DNA of 64,000 nt, taken from positions 155,731 to 219,730 of the forward strand of contig JAIWNE010000053.1 of the NCBI GenBank assembly GCA_025331445.1, written 5' to 3'. Source of the DNA: Blakeslea trispora. Its lineage: Eukaryota > Mucoromycota > Mucoromycetes > Mucorales > Choanephoraceae. Below, piece by piece: positions 10,365 to 23,024 of the stretch (position 1 is its first letter; each line of letters starts with the position of its first letter). Under the pieces are notes generated by a model. It was not told where the DNA came from. It ran no database searches and saw nothing but the letters and a program-made list of their open reading frames with translations. A program made the position numbers and the translations under genes.

Positions 10365-12057
10365 ATATGTCTTTATAAGCAGAGTAGAGATAATTAAACA
10401 TGTTTTCTTTTGTTGTTGTCTAAGTAAACATCTAATTTCCTCGAATGAGCTTATTCTTTCTCAAACTTTGAATGAATTTAATCGTCACTTCTTTACGTTA
10501 ATTGACCCCCCTCAAACATTAGATTAGACTTTTTTTTTAAGGGATGATTTCTTATTTCAAGATGCTAATCACTGTGGCTGATTTTTGATTCAGTTTGATA
10601 CAACAATAGCTTGTTGCGAATGGTTGGAGATAACACGGAATAAAAAGGCATCCTACCATTTGTTTATGTGAATTAGCTTTATTTTCAAGAGAACAAGTGT
10701 TTGTCATTATAAAGCAGACAGCAGCATAAACTATCGACGTTAAACTCTGTTTTCTTAAGCTTTGAATGGTTAAATTACAGGTGAATGAAGGATGGATGTT
10801 ACCGTTGAGGCTGAATATGGAATAGGTTAAACACTGATTCGGTTTAAACAAACAACGTGACTTTCTTCTTTTCTTCTTTTTTTTGCTTCTAGATGAAACT
10901 GGATCTTCATGACGAAATAAACTTGTGACGATCAAATCATTAATAATCATGTTGTTTATTGAAAACAAAGCGCAGAATACGAGAACACCTTCTGTTTAAA
11001 GTCTATATTGACACCAAAAATCTATCGCAGTTATCGCTCATCTTGATTGCTTTTTGACCTCATTCTCGAGATGCAATATGCTGTCATGCAATGCGATGAG
11101 GAATTGATTTCTACTATTATGTTTGTTGTCAAGAGGTTATCCATTAAAATTAAAGCCTGCATCAAACGGCAAACTTTGTCCCCAAAAAAAAAATAAAGTT
11201 TAGAAATAGAAAAGTGCAGTCGTAAGATACCAAAAAGCGACTTTGATTGTTTCCATTAGATGGTTGATATCTTACAGCGCGCAGTCAACATACTAAAACT
11301 CTTCCTCGTAAGTCACGTTGGTCTGACTACCAGCGCGGATTATTCAAGGTGATATGACTGATGTACTTGTTAGAAATCAATTCAGGCAAAAATGCTTTCA
11401 TTCACTACACATCAGTGAAGCATTTGAGAACTTTGCAGCTGTAGAAGTTTGTCGTATAAAATAAGAAAGTGATGCTACACAAAATATAACCATTTGCCAT
11501 ATGGTCGAATCAGATACAGAGACTAATCTGTGCTACTATACCCAATCCTTGTTGCTGCTCCAATTCTTTTACTAAGCAAAGACCCTCTCTTTAAGCTTGT
11601 TTGATTTCTATTGATTAGATAGATAGATTACGTGGCTCAGAGAATACGTGTCGTTTCGGCAACAATGGGATAACTCTGTTCCATCTGGTGTTACGAACAT
11701 ATCATTAAAACGAGTTCCGCGAGCTGACTTCCGAACCGTCAGATAAGTACTATCATTTACGAATGATACAAAGAAAGCAGTCTGGTCATCTTGTCTTGAC
11801 AAAAAAAAAATGCTGCCCAATTAAACTGGCCTTAATCGACTATCAATTGCATTCTTGGTCAATTTGTATCACAATCGAATTCTGATTTGTTGACGGATCA
11901 AACATGCTAGTCAGAAAATAGAAATTGATTATACCGTCGGCGCACATAAACCGCTCAAATCCCGATTAAGGTTTAGAAAAAAAAAAAGAGTGGCAACGCT
12001 TATTAGTAATAAGTGTCAAGTTTTTTTTTGGAGTCACATCTATTACCAAGAAACCAC
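10365..12057. other. Long intergenic region
   Basis: About 1.7 kb without a gene I can support. It includes poly-A and poly-T tracts. Short open frames on both strands have low-complexity or non-protein-like composition. Confidence 0.4.
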
Positions 12058-12065
12058 TATATAAA
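12058..12065 (+). promoter_or_regulatory. Possible TATA box of the ABC transporter gene
   Basis: TATATAAA lies about 225 bp upstream of the start codon at 12291 and is followed by long pyrimidine tracts, as in other leaders of this window. The distance would imply a long 5' leader, so the assignment is tentative. Confidence 0.3.
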
Positions 12066-12290
12066 TCAAGTTTTTTTCTTTATTTTTTTTTTATTTCTTT
12101 TCTTTAGACAACTCTTGTATACAAACTTTTCTTTGCTCTTTGTTTCTATAAACTCTTTTTTAAAAAAAAAAGGTATTACGTTTACCACTTTCTTGCTTGA
12201 TCAGACAAGGCATGCTTACTAACAAAAATTAATACTATTATAGCAGATCAAAAAAGAAAACTTTTTTCTTGAACAGAACAGAAACTATCA

Positions 12291-15200
12291 ATGGATCTCC
12301 CGAACGAATTACATCGTGATAGCGTTGACAGCGCGAGTAACAGTGATGGAAACACGATTGCCGAAAGAGACGAAAAACATACCCCACTCTCTCAAATTCG
12401 TTCTCGCGGTGGTTATGGTGAAGTGGATGGCAATGCTGTTGATATTGATAATGCAATCGAGGAATATAGATCTCTAGAACGTGAGCTTACTCGCCAATCT
12501 CTTGCCGCCTCCGGAAACAACAAAGATGCTGAGAAAGGTCAAGGTTTTGATCTGACTGAATTCTTATCGGATCAACATTCACAATTGACATCGGCTGGAT
12601 TGAAACCAAAGAATATGGGCGTTATTTGGAAAAACCTATCTGCCTATGGTCTCAGTGCAGAAGCTCGGTCCATCAGAACAAATGCTTCTATATTTATTGA
12701 CGCACTCCAGTTTTGGAATTGGGGTCGCAAGAAGGGCACCGATGTAACTATCATTCATGAACTTGACGGCTTTGTAAAACCTGGTGAGATGCTTCTTGTT
12801 CTTGGCCGTCCTGGTGCAGGTTGCTCAACACTTCTTCGTGTACTTGCCAACATGAGATCTGGATACACAAACATCACGGGTGAGGTAACTTACGGTGGTA
12901 TCGATGCAGTGGAGTTTGGCAAATACTTCAAAGGTGAAGTTGGTTACAATGAAGAAGAAGATATTCATTATCCCACTCTTACTACCGAGCAAACCCTTCG
13001 CTTTGCACTAAAGAACAAGACACCCAGCACTCGTCTTCCTGGAGAGACAAGAAAAGACTTTGTGAACAAGATTCTATATATGCTTGGTAACATGCTAGGT
13101 CTGACAAAACAGATGCATACCAAGGTAGGCAATGCCTTTGTACGAGGTCTATCTGGCGGAGAACGCAAACGACTTTCTATTGCCGAACAAATGACAACAC
13201 ATAGCTCTATCAACTGCTGGGATTGCTCTACACGTGGTCTTGATGCTTCGTCTGCTCTCGATTATGTTCGATCTCTTCGCATCATGACAGACATCATGCA
13301 TAAAACTACCGTTTCTACTCTATACCAAGCTTCAGACAGCATTTTTGAGCTTTTCGATAAAGTCATGGTTCTGGACGAAAGCCGATGCATCTACTTTGGT
13401 CCTACATCCGAAGCCAAGCAATACTTTGTTGACATGGGCTTCCATTGCCCTTCTAGAAAGTCTATACCTGATTTCTTGACCGGTCTCTGTAATCTGAATG
13501 AACGTGAAGTTCGAGAAGGCTATGAAGATAAAGTACCTCTGAATGCTCCTCAGTTTGAAAAGACCTATAAAGAATCTGAATTGTACAAAGAAATGATGGT
13601 TCAGCGCCAATTATACGAAGAGGAAATCTCTAAAGACAAACCCTATGAAACCTTCAAGCAAGCCTTTGAACAGGCCCACAGTGCCTCTCCTTTCTATAGT
13701 TACTACCAGCAAGTCAAGTCACTTACTGTTCGTGAATACCAGCTTATTCAAGGTGATATCATGTCTCTTATCATTCGTTTTGGTGATGTGATTGTCAAGG
13801 GTCTTATTACTGCTTCTGTCTTTTACATGATGCCATTGGATGGCACTGGTGCTTTCTCTCGTAGTGGTGCTATTCTCTTTATTGTACTGATCATTGCTTT
13901 CATTGCTCAAGGTGAATTGCCAACCTTTATGGAAGGTAGAGGTATTTTGCAGAAGCACAAGCGTTTCGCCATGTATCATCCTTCAGCACTCTATGTCGCT
14001 CAAGTCATCATTGATTTTCCTTTGGCTATTGTACAGAGTCTTGTGTTTGTACTTTGTGTGTATTTTATGATGGGCTTAGCATTAGACGCAGGAAAGGTAA
14101 GCATATTGTAACAACACTATTCTTCTTTTGTACTTACGTTCCCCCCCCTTAGTTTTTTTTCATGTTCATCAACTTGGTTTTTCTTACATTATGTGTCAAT
14201 GGCTTCTTCCGTTTCTGGGGTGCTATCAGTCCTAATTTCTATATTGCTTCTCAAGTGTCAGGTATCCTGTTTATTGCCCTTGTCATGTACACTGGCTATC
14301 AAATCCCTTATCCTCGTATGCATCCTTGGCTCATGTGGATCTACTGGATTAACCCTCTCGCTTACAATTTTAAAGCTCTTTTGTCTTCAGAAATGACGGG
14401 TGCTGCTTTCTCATGTGAGGGCATCAACGCAGTCCCTTATGGTCCATCTTATACTGATCAAGCCTATCGTGCCTGTGTTCTTCCTGGTGGTAACCCAGGT
14501 GATGAATACGTTTTGGGTGACAACTATCTAAAGTTTGTCTATGATTACGACACATGGCAAAAGTGGATTGATTTTGTTGCTGTTGTACTCTTCTTTATTC
14601 TGTTTACTGTCTTGACCGCTCTTTCTCTAGAGTACGTTGAATTCAATCAAGGTGGCAGTATTACCAAAGTGTACAAGAAAGGCTTTTCACCAAAAGAAGA
14701 ATCCGAAGAAAGTCAGCTGAAGCAGACAACAAGACATGAAGAACAAGACATGGAAGCTGTATCTGACGGAACTACATTCTCATGGCATAACATCAACTAC
14801 ACTGTTCCTGTCAAGGGTGGTACCCGTCAATTGCTGGACAATGTCAGCGGTATTGTAAAGCCTGGTCATCTGACTGCTCTCATGGGTTCCTCTGGAGCTG
14901 GCAAGACAACACTTTTGGATGTCTTGGCTAGAAGAAAGACGATTGGTAAGATTGATGGTCAAATCTATATGAATGGTGAACACTTGGCAAGCGACTTTGA
15001 ACGTCTCACTGGCTATTGTGAACAAATGGATGTTCATAATCCTAACGCTACCGTTCGTGAAGCACTTCAGTTCTCTGCTTATCTCCGTCAGCCGGCTGAT
15101 GTTCCCAAGGAAGAAAAAGATGCTTATGTTGAACAAATCATTGAGCTCTTGGAAATGAAGAAAATCGGCGATGCTCTTGTAGGTGACCTCTCAACTGGTA

Positions 15201-16660
15201 CTGGTATCTCTGTAGAAGAACGTAAGCGTCTCACTATTGCTATTGAATTGGTTGGCAAACCTAAACTCTTGTTTTTGGATGAACCTACCTCTGGTCTTGA
15301 TGCACAATCTTCTTTCAATATTGTCCGCTTCATTCGTAAGCTTGCCGATGCTGGATGGCCTGTGCTTTGTACGATTCATCAACCTTCTGCTACTCTCTTT
15401 GAACATTTCGATCACTTGATTTTGCTAGTTCGAGGTGGTAAGACTGCTTACTTTGGTGAAATCGGCAAAGACTCTCGTACAATGATCGACTACTTTGAAT
15501 CCAACAATGGTCCTATCTGTTCTCCCAAGGCAAACCCCGCTGAATACATTCTAGAATGTGTTGGTGCTGGTACTGCCAGTAACAATACTCAAGATTGGGC
15601 TGAAATCTGGAAAAACTCTCCTCAAGCAAAGGCCCTTGAAGATGAACTAAATGAAATTGACCGCAGCATGGATCATACTGTCAAGCGTCAAGTAAAGACT
15701 TATGCATTGCCATTCTTTTCTCAACTTTTGCTTGTTCTCAGACGTATGAATACTTCATGGTGGCGTACACCATCTTACAACGTCGGCCGTATGCTTAATC
15801 TTACATTCATTGCTCTTATTGCTGGTTTTACTTTCTTCCAGATTGGCAACACTTCTTGGGATATGCAAAACCGCATGTTTGCCATTCTTGTGACCATGTT
15901 CTCTGGTAATCTCTTTATTATTCTGATTCAAGCACGTTTCATGGAAGAAAGACTCTGGTTCCGTCGAGAATATGCTAGTAGATACTACAGTTGGGGTCCA
16001 TTTGCTCTATCTTGTGTTCTAGTTGAATTCCCATACATCATTGCTTCTGCTGCTCTATTTTTGGTTATCTACTACTGGACTGTTGGATTTACCAATACAT
16101 CTGATCGTACAGGTTATTTCTTTTTGCAATTTGTTGCTTACTTGAGTCATTCTGTTTCTTCTGGCTATGCTATTGCTGCTGCTTGTGAATCCATGTCTTT
16201 GCCAGGTATCATTAACCCTGTCTACTTGACAATTCTGTATAACTTTACTGGTCTCTTTACACCTCCTTCTTCCATGCCTCGTTTTTGGAGTTCGTGGATG
16301 TACTGGCTTGATCCCTATCACTATTTCATTGAAGGTCTAGTCACTAATGCACTTGATGGTGTCAAGGTCGAATGTGGCAGTGATGATGTTATCAAGATCA
16401 AATCGCCTCCTGGCCAGACTTGTGAACAGTACATGTCAGAGTACTTTACTAATGGCGGCCTTGGGTACATTACCAATCCAGAAAGCACTGATTATTGTAA
16501 CTATTGTCAATACAGCACCGGCAATGATTATTATGAAACAAGAATTGGATGGTCTTTCTCCAATAGATGGCGCAACTTTGGTATTCTTTGGATATTTACT
16601 GCATTCAATATTTGTATTTTTGTCTTGTTTACTTATCTATTAAGAAAACCAAAGCGATAA
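12291..16660 (+). CDS. PDR-type full-size ABC transporter (ABCG family)
   Basis: Plasma-membrane efflux pump for hydrophobic drugs and lipids, of the pleiotropic drug resistance group. Two exons (12291-14096 and 14153-16660) encode 1437 residues with the (NBD-TMD) x2 order of fungal PDR pumps. NBD1 has the degenerate Walker A GRPGAGCSTLLRV (about residue 172, Cys in place of Lys), signature LSGGERKRLSIAE, and Walker B-like INCWDCSTRGLD. NBD2 has a normal Walker A (GSSGAGKTTLLDVLARR, about residue 846) and Walker B (LLFLDEPTSGLDAQSS), with the altered signature STGTGISVEERKRLTIA. This asymmetry between the two sites is normal for the family. Several membrane segments follow each NBD, and a cysteine-rich extracellular loop precedes the last one. 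The single intron falls within the first membrane domain. Substrates cannot be read from sequence. Confidence 0.95.
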
Positions 16661-17386
16661 CAAAATCACATTGTCTCTTTTATTTATCTCATGTATACAT
16701 ACTTTTCATATAGCATTAATTAAACATACACAATAAACGTAATTTTCTCATTATACATCTGTTGATAGTGCAATACATTATCTTGAATAAAGATGAAAAT
16801 AATACATAAAAGCTTGACCCCAAAATTTAACCATAGTTGATAGCCATTCTATGAGAAATAGAGTTGAATGAATCAAAATGCCATGGTTAGATAGCTCTTC
16901 TCTTCAGCTATCATTGAGTCTTACAGAGGGAAAGAGTTAACCAATTCTCCTTGTGGTATAAAAAGATCTCAATTCGGCTATCCCAGATTTGAACTCCACC
17001 TTACAACTAACCTTATATCAAACTGTTTGAACTGGATGATTCAAGCAAGCTTGTAGATAGACTCTTCGATTACAGCCTGCTGATCATGACAATTTGTACA
17101 ATTTCAAGACATCTTGTAGTTTGTGTTGGTTCAATAGATGCATTCACTCAAAGAACATCAAGACATACAACTTTGCCATTTTAATTGTACGATCTGGTGT
17201 CACACAGTGGAATCTTCGCCCCTGATTTTTCTTAAAGGGTCCCTTAAATTTAAGATATGCTGATGTGAATAATTTGACCATAGATATAAACAGATTGTTA
17301 TCTATAGATGATATCTTTCTTTTTAGTTAAATTTTTTCTCCTATTCTCTTTCACTTCTTTTACTCTACAAAGCAGCTTATTTCGGG
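16661..17386. other. Intergenic region between tandem genes
   Basis: AT-rich with no supported gene. Poly-T stretches just before 17387 resemble the leaders of neighbouring genes. Confidence 0.4.
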
Positions 17387-18557
17387 ATGGTAGTAGAATC
17401 GATACCTATCGTTGACTTTGCTCACTTCAAATCAAATCCTAAAGAAGTAGCCCAAGACGTGTTTAATGCATGCAAGTCAATCGGATTCTTCTATATGATC
17501 AATCACAGTATTCCACAAGAGAACATCAATAAGGCATTTGAACTGGTAAGATAAAAAAGTACTATATTTTCAAAGTTAGTAGCAAAAGCTCAATGAAAAG
17601 AGGAGAATAGAGCAAAGCCTTTTTTGACTTGCCAAAGGATACAAAGCGCAAATATTTAATTCAAGAACACAATCACGGTTATTCTGAGCTCTATAGTGAA
17701 AGGTAAGACATGAATGAATCAGACAGTCAAATTGCTTATGCAAAATTATAGATTGGATCCCGAACATCAGAGGCAAGGCGACCACAAGGAGTAAGTGAAG
17801 CAAATATGCGTTTGATAAATAGGTTGATTAACTTGTCTGTAAAGAGGATTCAACTTTAGAAATTTTATTGAGGGGAAGCCATTTGAGCCTCTGCCTGAGC
17901 CATTTCAACTTCACGTTGACTTCTTGTCCGAGTTCTCAAAGGTAAAAGAAAGAAAAATAAGGATATACGTATGAGCTTATTTTACCCACTTAGAGTTGTC
18001 ATACTACTGCACTTGCTATACTTGAAGCATTCGCTATTGCTCTTGAGATTCCTGAAGATAAAGGCGGTCGTTTATTTTTTGAACCAAAGCATACCTATGA
18101 AGGTTCTGGTGAAATCCTGCGTTTTCTCAAATACCCTTGTGGTGGCCAAGCAGAATATAAAGACCCCATCCGTGCTGGCGCTCATTCGGATTACGGATCT
18201 ATTACTCTCTTATTTCAAAAAGATGTGCCCGGTTTGGAAGTTCAGGCCAGCCGCGAATCTTGGATATCTGCTCCTTTAGTACCAGGCGCAATCATTGTAA
18301 ATGTAGGTGACCAAATGGAGCTTTGGACAGGCGGGCTTTTTAAGTCGACCAAGCATCGTGTGACCTTTTTACCTGAACATCAACATTTGGATCGGTATTC
18401 GATACCATTTTTTGTTCATCCAAATGATGATACGCCATTGGAACCATTGCCATCTAAATATGTAACAGCACAACCATCCAATGGCCAAGTTCTAAGTGCG
18501 GGCGAGCACTTGCGTCAACGCTTAAACGCCACTTACCATTACGGAAACAAAGCTTAA
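17387..18557 (+). CDS. 2-oxoglutarate/Fe(II)-dependent oxygenase (isopenicillin-N-synthase-like fold)
   Basis: A soluble non-haem iron dioxygenase. Five exons (17387-17545, 17611-17702, 17752-17790, 17845-17941, 17994-18557) give 316 residues, a usual length. The N-terminal DIOX_N block reads PIVDFAHF and SIGFFYMINHSIP. The jelly-roll core shows the metal triad: H and D in AHSDYGSITLLF, and the distal H in KSTKHRV. The 2-oxoglutarate-binding Arg and Ser follow in DRYSIPFF. NVGDQMELWTGG is the usual strand between them. Introns 2-4 are short, and exon 3 is only 39 bp. Substrate is unknown: relatives include gibberellin oxidases, flavonoid enzymes and fungal proteins of unknown role. No clustered biosynthetic genes are nearby. 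Confidence 0.9.
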
Positions 18558-18858
18558 TATATATTATATTCAAACGCATGACTTTTTAAGCATTAATAAA
18601 AGAGAAAGATGGAAAACAAAATGCGATGAAAATAAGGCCAAGTCATTATACTGACAAAATAAATGCGATATGCGTATTATGTCTTGAGCAAGTTCAAATT
18701 CAGTAATAAGATGCAGTTTTTTTCTTCTTCTTTTCTTGGTACTGTTGCTTTGTCATTCATCAACGCCCAATTTTATGCATTGAATAGTCTAAATTTTGAA
18801 CATTCACCCTCTTGATGATCTTTGATTTTAAATTATCTAGCTTTAGATTTTGTTGAGA

Positions 18859-19137
18859 ATGCAATTATTTCCATCTCAATGCAAATCATTCTTACGTTCA
18901 ATAATCACCTTATTGATGGGCACTATTTTACTACTACTTTTAATACTGTTGCTCTTATGTGACCAAACTATTCAAATCTATCGCTTAGTCAAGTCAGATT
19001 CCTACCTAAATGTATTGAACATTACACCATACACTGTGTTATTTCAATGGACACATTATATGCAACCGAGACACGCCAGGCATAACGAGTGGTATCAAGT
19101 ACCGCATGTTGGAATTCGAATTAATCTAGCCAATTGA
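18859..19137 (+). CDS. Hypothetical small protein with one membrane segment
   Basis: An open frame of 92 residues from the ATG at 18859. After a short polar start (MQLFPSQCKSFLRS) comes a strongly hydrophobic, leucine-rich segment, then a hydrophilic tail. I recognise no family. It lies directly before a decayed transposon and could be a chance frame or a relic. Confidence 0.25.
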   Translation: MQLFPSQCKSFLRSIITLLMGTILLLLLILLLLCDQTIQIYRLVKSDSYLNVLNITPYTVLFQWTHYMQPRHARHNEWYQVPHVGIRINLAN

Positions 19138-19236
19138 AAAGCGAGGCTTTTTATTATTTCGCGTTCAAATAATTATTAATTCGCGTCTGTTCGCGTTTGC
19201 GAAACACTCTTTTGTTTACATTTACTATAATTAATT

Positions 19237-20902
19237 ATGCCCCGATTAAGCAAAAGAGCTCGACACTTCAAATCACAAAAGAAAGACGCAAAGGGAAGAC
19301 TTATGAAAAGAGACGAAGTTTCTGTTGAAAACTCAACAGTTGATAATGTCGAAGATTGCCAAGTTTTGCAAACTACTGTAAGCACCTCGTGTCTTGACCA
19401 CTTGCAAGACAACGACAGCAGCACCAGGAAGAGGAATGGTCATTACACGAAGAACTCTAGAACCACCAAGTGGAGAAAAACTAAGGAAGCTCAAAAGATA
19501 GATCCTCGAGTAACACTCTTCAACTTTGGGATTACTTTGGAGGAAAAAGCCCTTCCTGTTGTTGAGGTAGAAATGAGTGCCTCCCAAAAAGAGTTGACCT
19601 TGATTGAGAAGTCGCTAGACTCAATCAAAGAGATCAACAAGCCTGTCATGAACAAGAAGCATGAAGGAAGCTCTTTGAATTCCTATAACTTCTTTCGTTA
19701 TATGTCTGTCCAGAACTATTTCGAAAAGAGACTTGCAGGTTTGAAAAAGGGCAAAGCATCTGAAGAAGTTGCCAAGCACTTATGGCCACATAACAACGAA
19801 GAATACCGTGCCAAATGCATTGTCAAATGGGCCAAGGAGTTCTTGGAAGCAGGTGAGCTTTCAGATCACTCTCAGGGCGCCCACAACAAGAATGGTGCTA
19901 TAGAATGAAACCATAACCTCCTACACCTAATCAAATCTGACTTATACATATCTATAAAGTAACACGAACATCCTTGATTAGACAATTATTGAATGTATTA
20001 GCAGAGCAGCCCCTGTGTATAATATAAATCTCCTTCCACTCTTGAAGTCTAATAAGGCTATACAACAGTCTCAAAAAGTACTCACATATAGTCTTAATTT
20101 TAACAAAAATACAAGACCAAACACGCGAGCCATTTTCAAGTGACAACGATGTGAAAATGATGTCGTCGTACTTTGTATTCTTGGTGTCAAATGCGCAGTT
20201 TTAGAGTCTACTGTGGCAAAGCATCCCCATGAGCGAGGACACAATTACTGTAAGAACCAAAAGGCGATATTCTTTGATGGGCATGAACGTCAAGATGTCA
20301 TGGAATGTCACAATTGTTGGTCCAAAAGAATACTAGAGTATGCCAACAAGTCAGAATCCTACGCAGGTGAAAACCAAGAGGAGGTTCTGGAGCCGAACTT
20401 GGCGGAAGGTGAGAAGAAGTTGGTCTTTGTGATCCACGACGAGTCGAATTTTACGCCAACAAGGCATGGAAGACACGCTGTGACAATTCAGGACCCAAAG
20501 ACAATTCAATGTGTTCTGTATTGCATTTTCTGGAAAGCAGACCAGACTTTCTTGCGCAAAAAATTGCTTTATAAGAAGTTGTAGAAGATGTTGGCCATAT
20601 CTTTCAGCTACACTCCAAGTACCACTGAGAGTATAACTGGATCAAAATGTATCGGGGTATGGCAAAGAGAGGCTGCTTAATCGCGTTTATACATTCAAGT
20701 CTTTGTAAAAGAACATTCCTACGTTTTTGAACAAAGCTGGTGATATCACCAAGATACACAGATATTTTCAAAAATGTATAAACTACATCAAGGCTTATGG
20801 TAAGCATAAAAATAACAGAGGCGTAGCCAATGATGTCAAGCAGCTTCTGAGAAAAAATCTCTTTCTCATAGAAAGGTCAGAATCCCCAAAGACTTTGAGT
20901 AA
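19237..20902 (+). pseudogene. Broken large DDE-type transposase
   Basis: The first 223 codons are open and contain LNSYNFFRYMSVQNYFEKRL and AKCIVKWAKEFLEAGEL, then a stop at 19906. A second open part (about 20213-20584) reads KNQKAIFFDGHERQDVMECH and, after EKKLVFVIHDESNFTP, the first catalytic D-E. A last part has a plausible C-terminal end, SHRKVRIPKDFE, stopping at 20900. I recall this order from a large DDE transposase family present in basidiomycetes, Glomeromycotina and Mucorales. The segment between stops, and most of the catalytic core after the first D, are lost or scrambled. No terminal repeats could be found. The upstream 80 bp contain three TTCGCG words. Confidence 0.7.
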
Positions 20903-21453
20903 GCCTTTTTTAAATAAAAACATTTATGAAAATAGCTAGGACATAGAAGAGGTGCATCGTTAAGGCAAACTGATGAAGCTGTTTATGTGGCATGGTTAAC
21001 TTGCATGTTTTTATTGACACAAGAGCATCACCCTATTGTCTTTTCCTACTGCAGAATAATGAGCAGTAACCACTGAAAATGCTCTATTCCAGACATTTCT
21101 TCCATGCTAAGGGCAGATCTTTTTGCATTGCCAAACAAAAAAACAAGGTGTATACTGATATAGAAGGAGATAAATCAGAATCTAGTAAAGCCCAAAGTGT
21201 CAATTTTATTGGGTAATACGATCGGAACCTAGGGACCATTCTGGCTTTAAAAAGACAATTAAAATCAATTACAATTTTTTTTTGCCATTCTTTCTCCTTT
21301 TCAGCGTTCAGGACATCAACATAAAGAACAAGAAAGAGCAGCAGATTCATTCTACTTCAGTGCTGCTTTAGTTTCTCTTATCCCAAGCGTTTTATAGCCC
21401 TGACTTCATTCCTTTGAGTGATTCTGACAGACATTTTTTTTTTACCCAATACC
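20903..21453. other. Gap between transposon relic and GDA1
   Basis: No gene seen. A poly-T tract just before 21454 resembles other leaders here. Confidence 0.35.
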
Positions 21454-23024
21454 ATGATGACTTCTATCAAACAAAAGAAGAGCTTGTTTTGGAAGTGTGC
21501 TGCTGCTGCTGCCTTTTTTATAGCCATTTTGCTATTAGCCTATTCACCTTCGTCTCAATATGCCAACTCATATCAATCCACAGAAGGTAGTAGTTTTAAT
21601 TGCTATTAATTTTATTTTGGCTGAAAAGTTACTAATTTTAGTTATTTTTAGATCAAAATGATGCACCTTTGTCAAACCAAATTATTAGCAGCAATGATAG
21701 TGGTAACCAGTGTTCAGCCACAAAAGATGGTCAGCCATCCACTGAGTATGCTGTCATGATCGATGCTGGATCTTCAGGTTCTCGTGTTCATGTCTACAAA
21801 TTCAAGGTATGCAGTGGAGACCCTGAACTAGAAGATGAAGTATTCCATATGCTTGAGCCTGGATTGTCTTCCTATGCAGAAGATCCTACTGCTGCCGCTG
21901 AGTCCTTGAAAGAGCTGATGAACATTGCCGTTGAAAGCGTTCCTAAAGAAAGGCAAGCATGTACACCTATTGCCGTAAAAGCTACTGCTGGTTTGCGTCT
22001 TTTGGGCCAAGAAAAAAGTGATCGCATTCTCAAGTCTGTCCGCAAATATTTAGAAACATATCCATTCCCCATTGCTGGTGAACATGGTGTGGAAGTAATG
22101 GATGGTAAAGACGAAGGTATGTATTAGATAGTTATCTTTTTTAAACCGTCTTCTTACAATATTGCAAACAAAAAAATAGGTGTATATGCATGGATTACAG
22201 TTAATTACTTGCTCGGCAAGTTAAAGAAGAGCCAGCAAGGTCAATCTGCAGCTATTTTCGATTTGGGCGGTGCTTCAACACAAATTGTATTTGAGCCTAC
22301 ATTCTCAGTACCAACAGAGAGCATGTCAGAAGGCGAACACAAATATCAATTAAACTACCAGAACATCACTCACGAACTGTATCAACACTCCTACCTTGGC
22401 TATGGCTTGAAGGAAGCTCGTAAGCAAATCAAGTCAGCTGTGGTAGATGCTTGGCAATCTGGGCAGACCAATGGAGGCAAAGTATACCATCCTTGTCTTC
22501 CTTTAGATTATCAAGAAGACTTTTCCTTGTCAAACGGTAGCCAAATTCAACTTGTAGGTACTGGTGCAGGGCATGCAGCCTGTCGAGGCGTTATCGAAAA
22601 AGTGTTCAATAAGGAAAAGCTGTGCGAGATGGCACCTTGCGCTTTTGATGGCGTTTATCAACCACCGTTAATGGAAACATTCAAGGATAGAGATCTCTAT
22701 GTATTCTCATTCTTTTATGACCTAACTCAGCCTTTGGGTATGCCAAGTGAATTTTCTATTCGCGAACTAGGTGAATTGACAGAGCGTGTATGCCGTGGAG
22801 ACACAAAGCCATTCCAACACGTACCTAACGCTATACAGCTACTCAAAGATACGCCTGGCTACTGTCTTGACTTGACTTACATTTACAATTTACTCAAGTT
22901 TGGTTATGACATTCCCAGCGATCGCTTGGTGCGCACTGCTAAAAAGATTAAAGGAGCAGAAACTGGCTGGTGCTTGGGTGCTTCTATTGCCATGCTTGAT
23001 GAAAACAAGCTCTGTCAACTTTAA
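21454..23024 (+). CDS. GDA1: Golgi nucleoside diphosphatase (GDA1/CD39 family)
   Basis: Hydrolyses GDP (or UDP) to the monophosphate in the Golgi lumen, which drives sugar-nucleotide import for glycosylation. Three exons (21454-21586, 21652-22116, 22180-23024) encode 480 residues. The N-terminus is a type II signal anchor (about residues 10-27, CAAAAAFFIAILLLAY). The apyrase conserved regions are present in order: VMIDAGSSGSRVHVYKF, KATAGLRLLG, DEGVYAWITVNYLLG (the joint of exons 2 and 3) and FDLGGASTQIVFEP. The later FSFFYDLTQPLG and GWCLGASIAML blocks complete the family. Length and anchor match yeast Gda1. The GDP preference is inferred from that resemblance. Confidence 0.93.

Noticed and set aside
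10552..10968. A 138-codon open frame on the minus strand.
   Set aside because: Composition is low-complexity in parts, there is no recognisable domain, and no start context or splice pattern supports a gene.
12968..16321. Several antisense open frames of 80-120 codons within the ABC transporter.
   Set aside because: They are shadows of the codon pattern of the large sense gene and have no independent support.
16975..17010. A TTCAAATCT-type word on the minus strand resembling a tRNA T-arm.
   Set aside because: No matching acceptor stem, D-arm or anticodon arm could be drawn around it, so it is not a tRNA. No tRNA or rRNA gene was found in the window.
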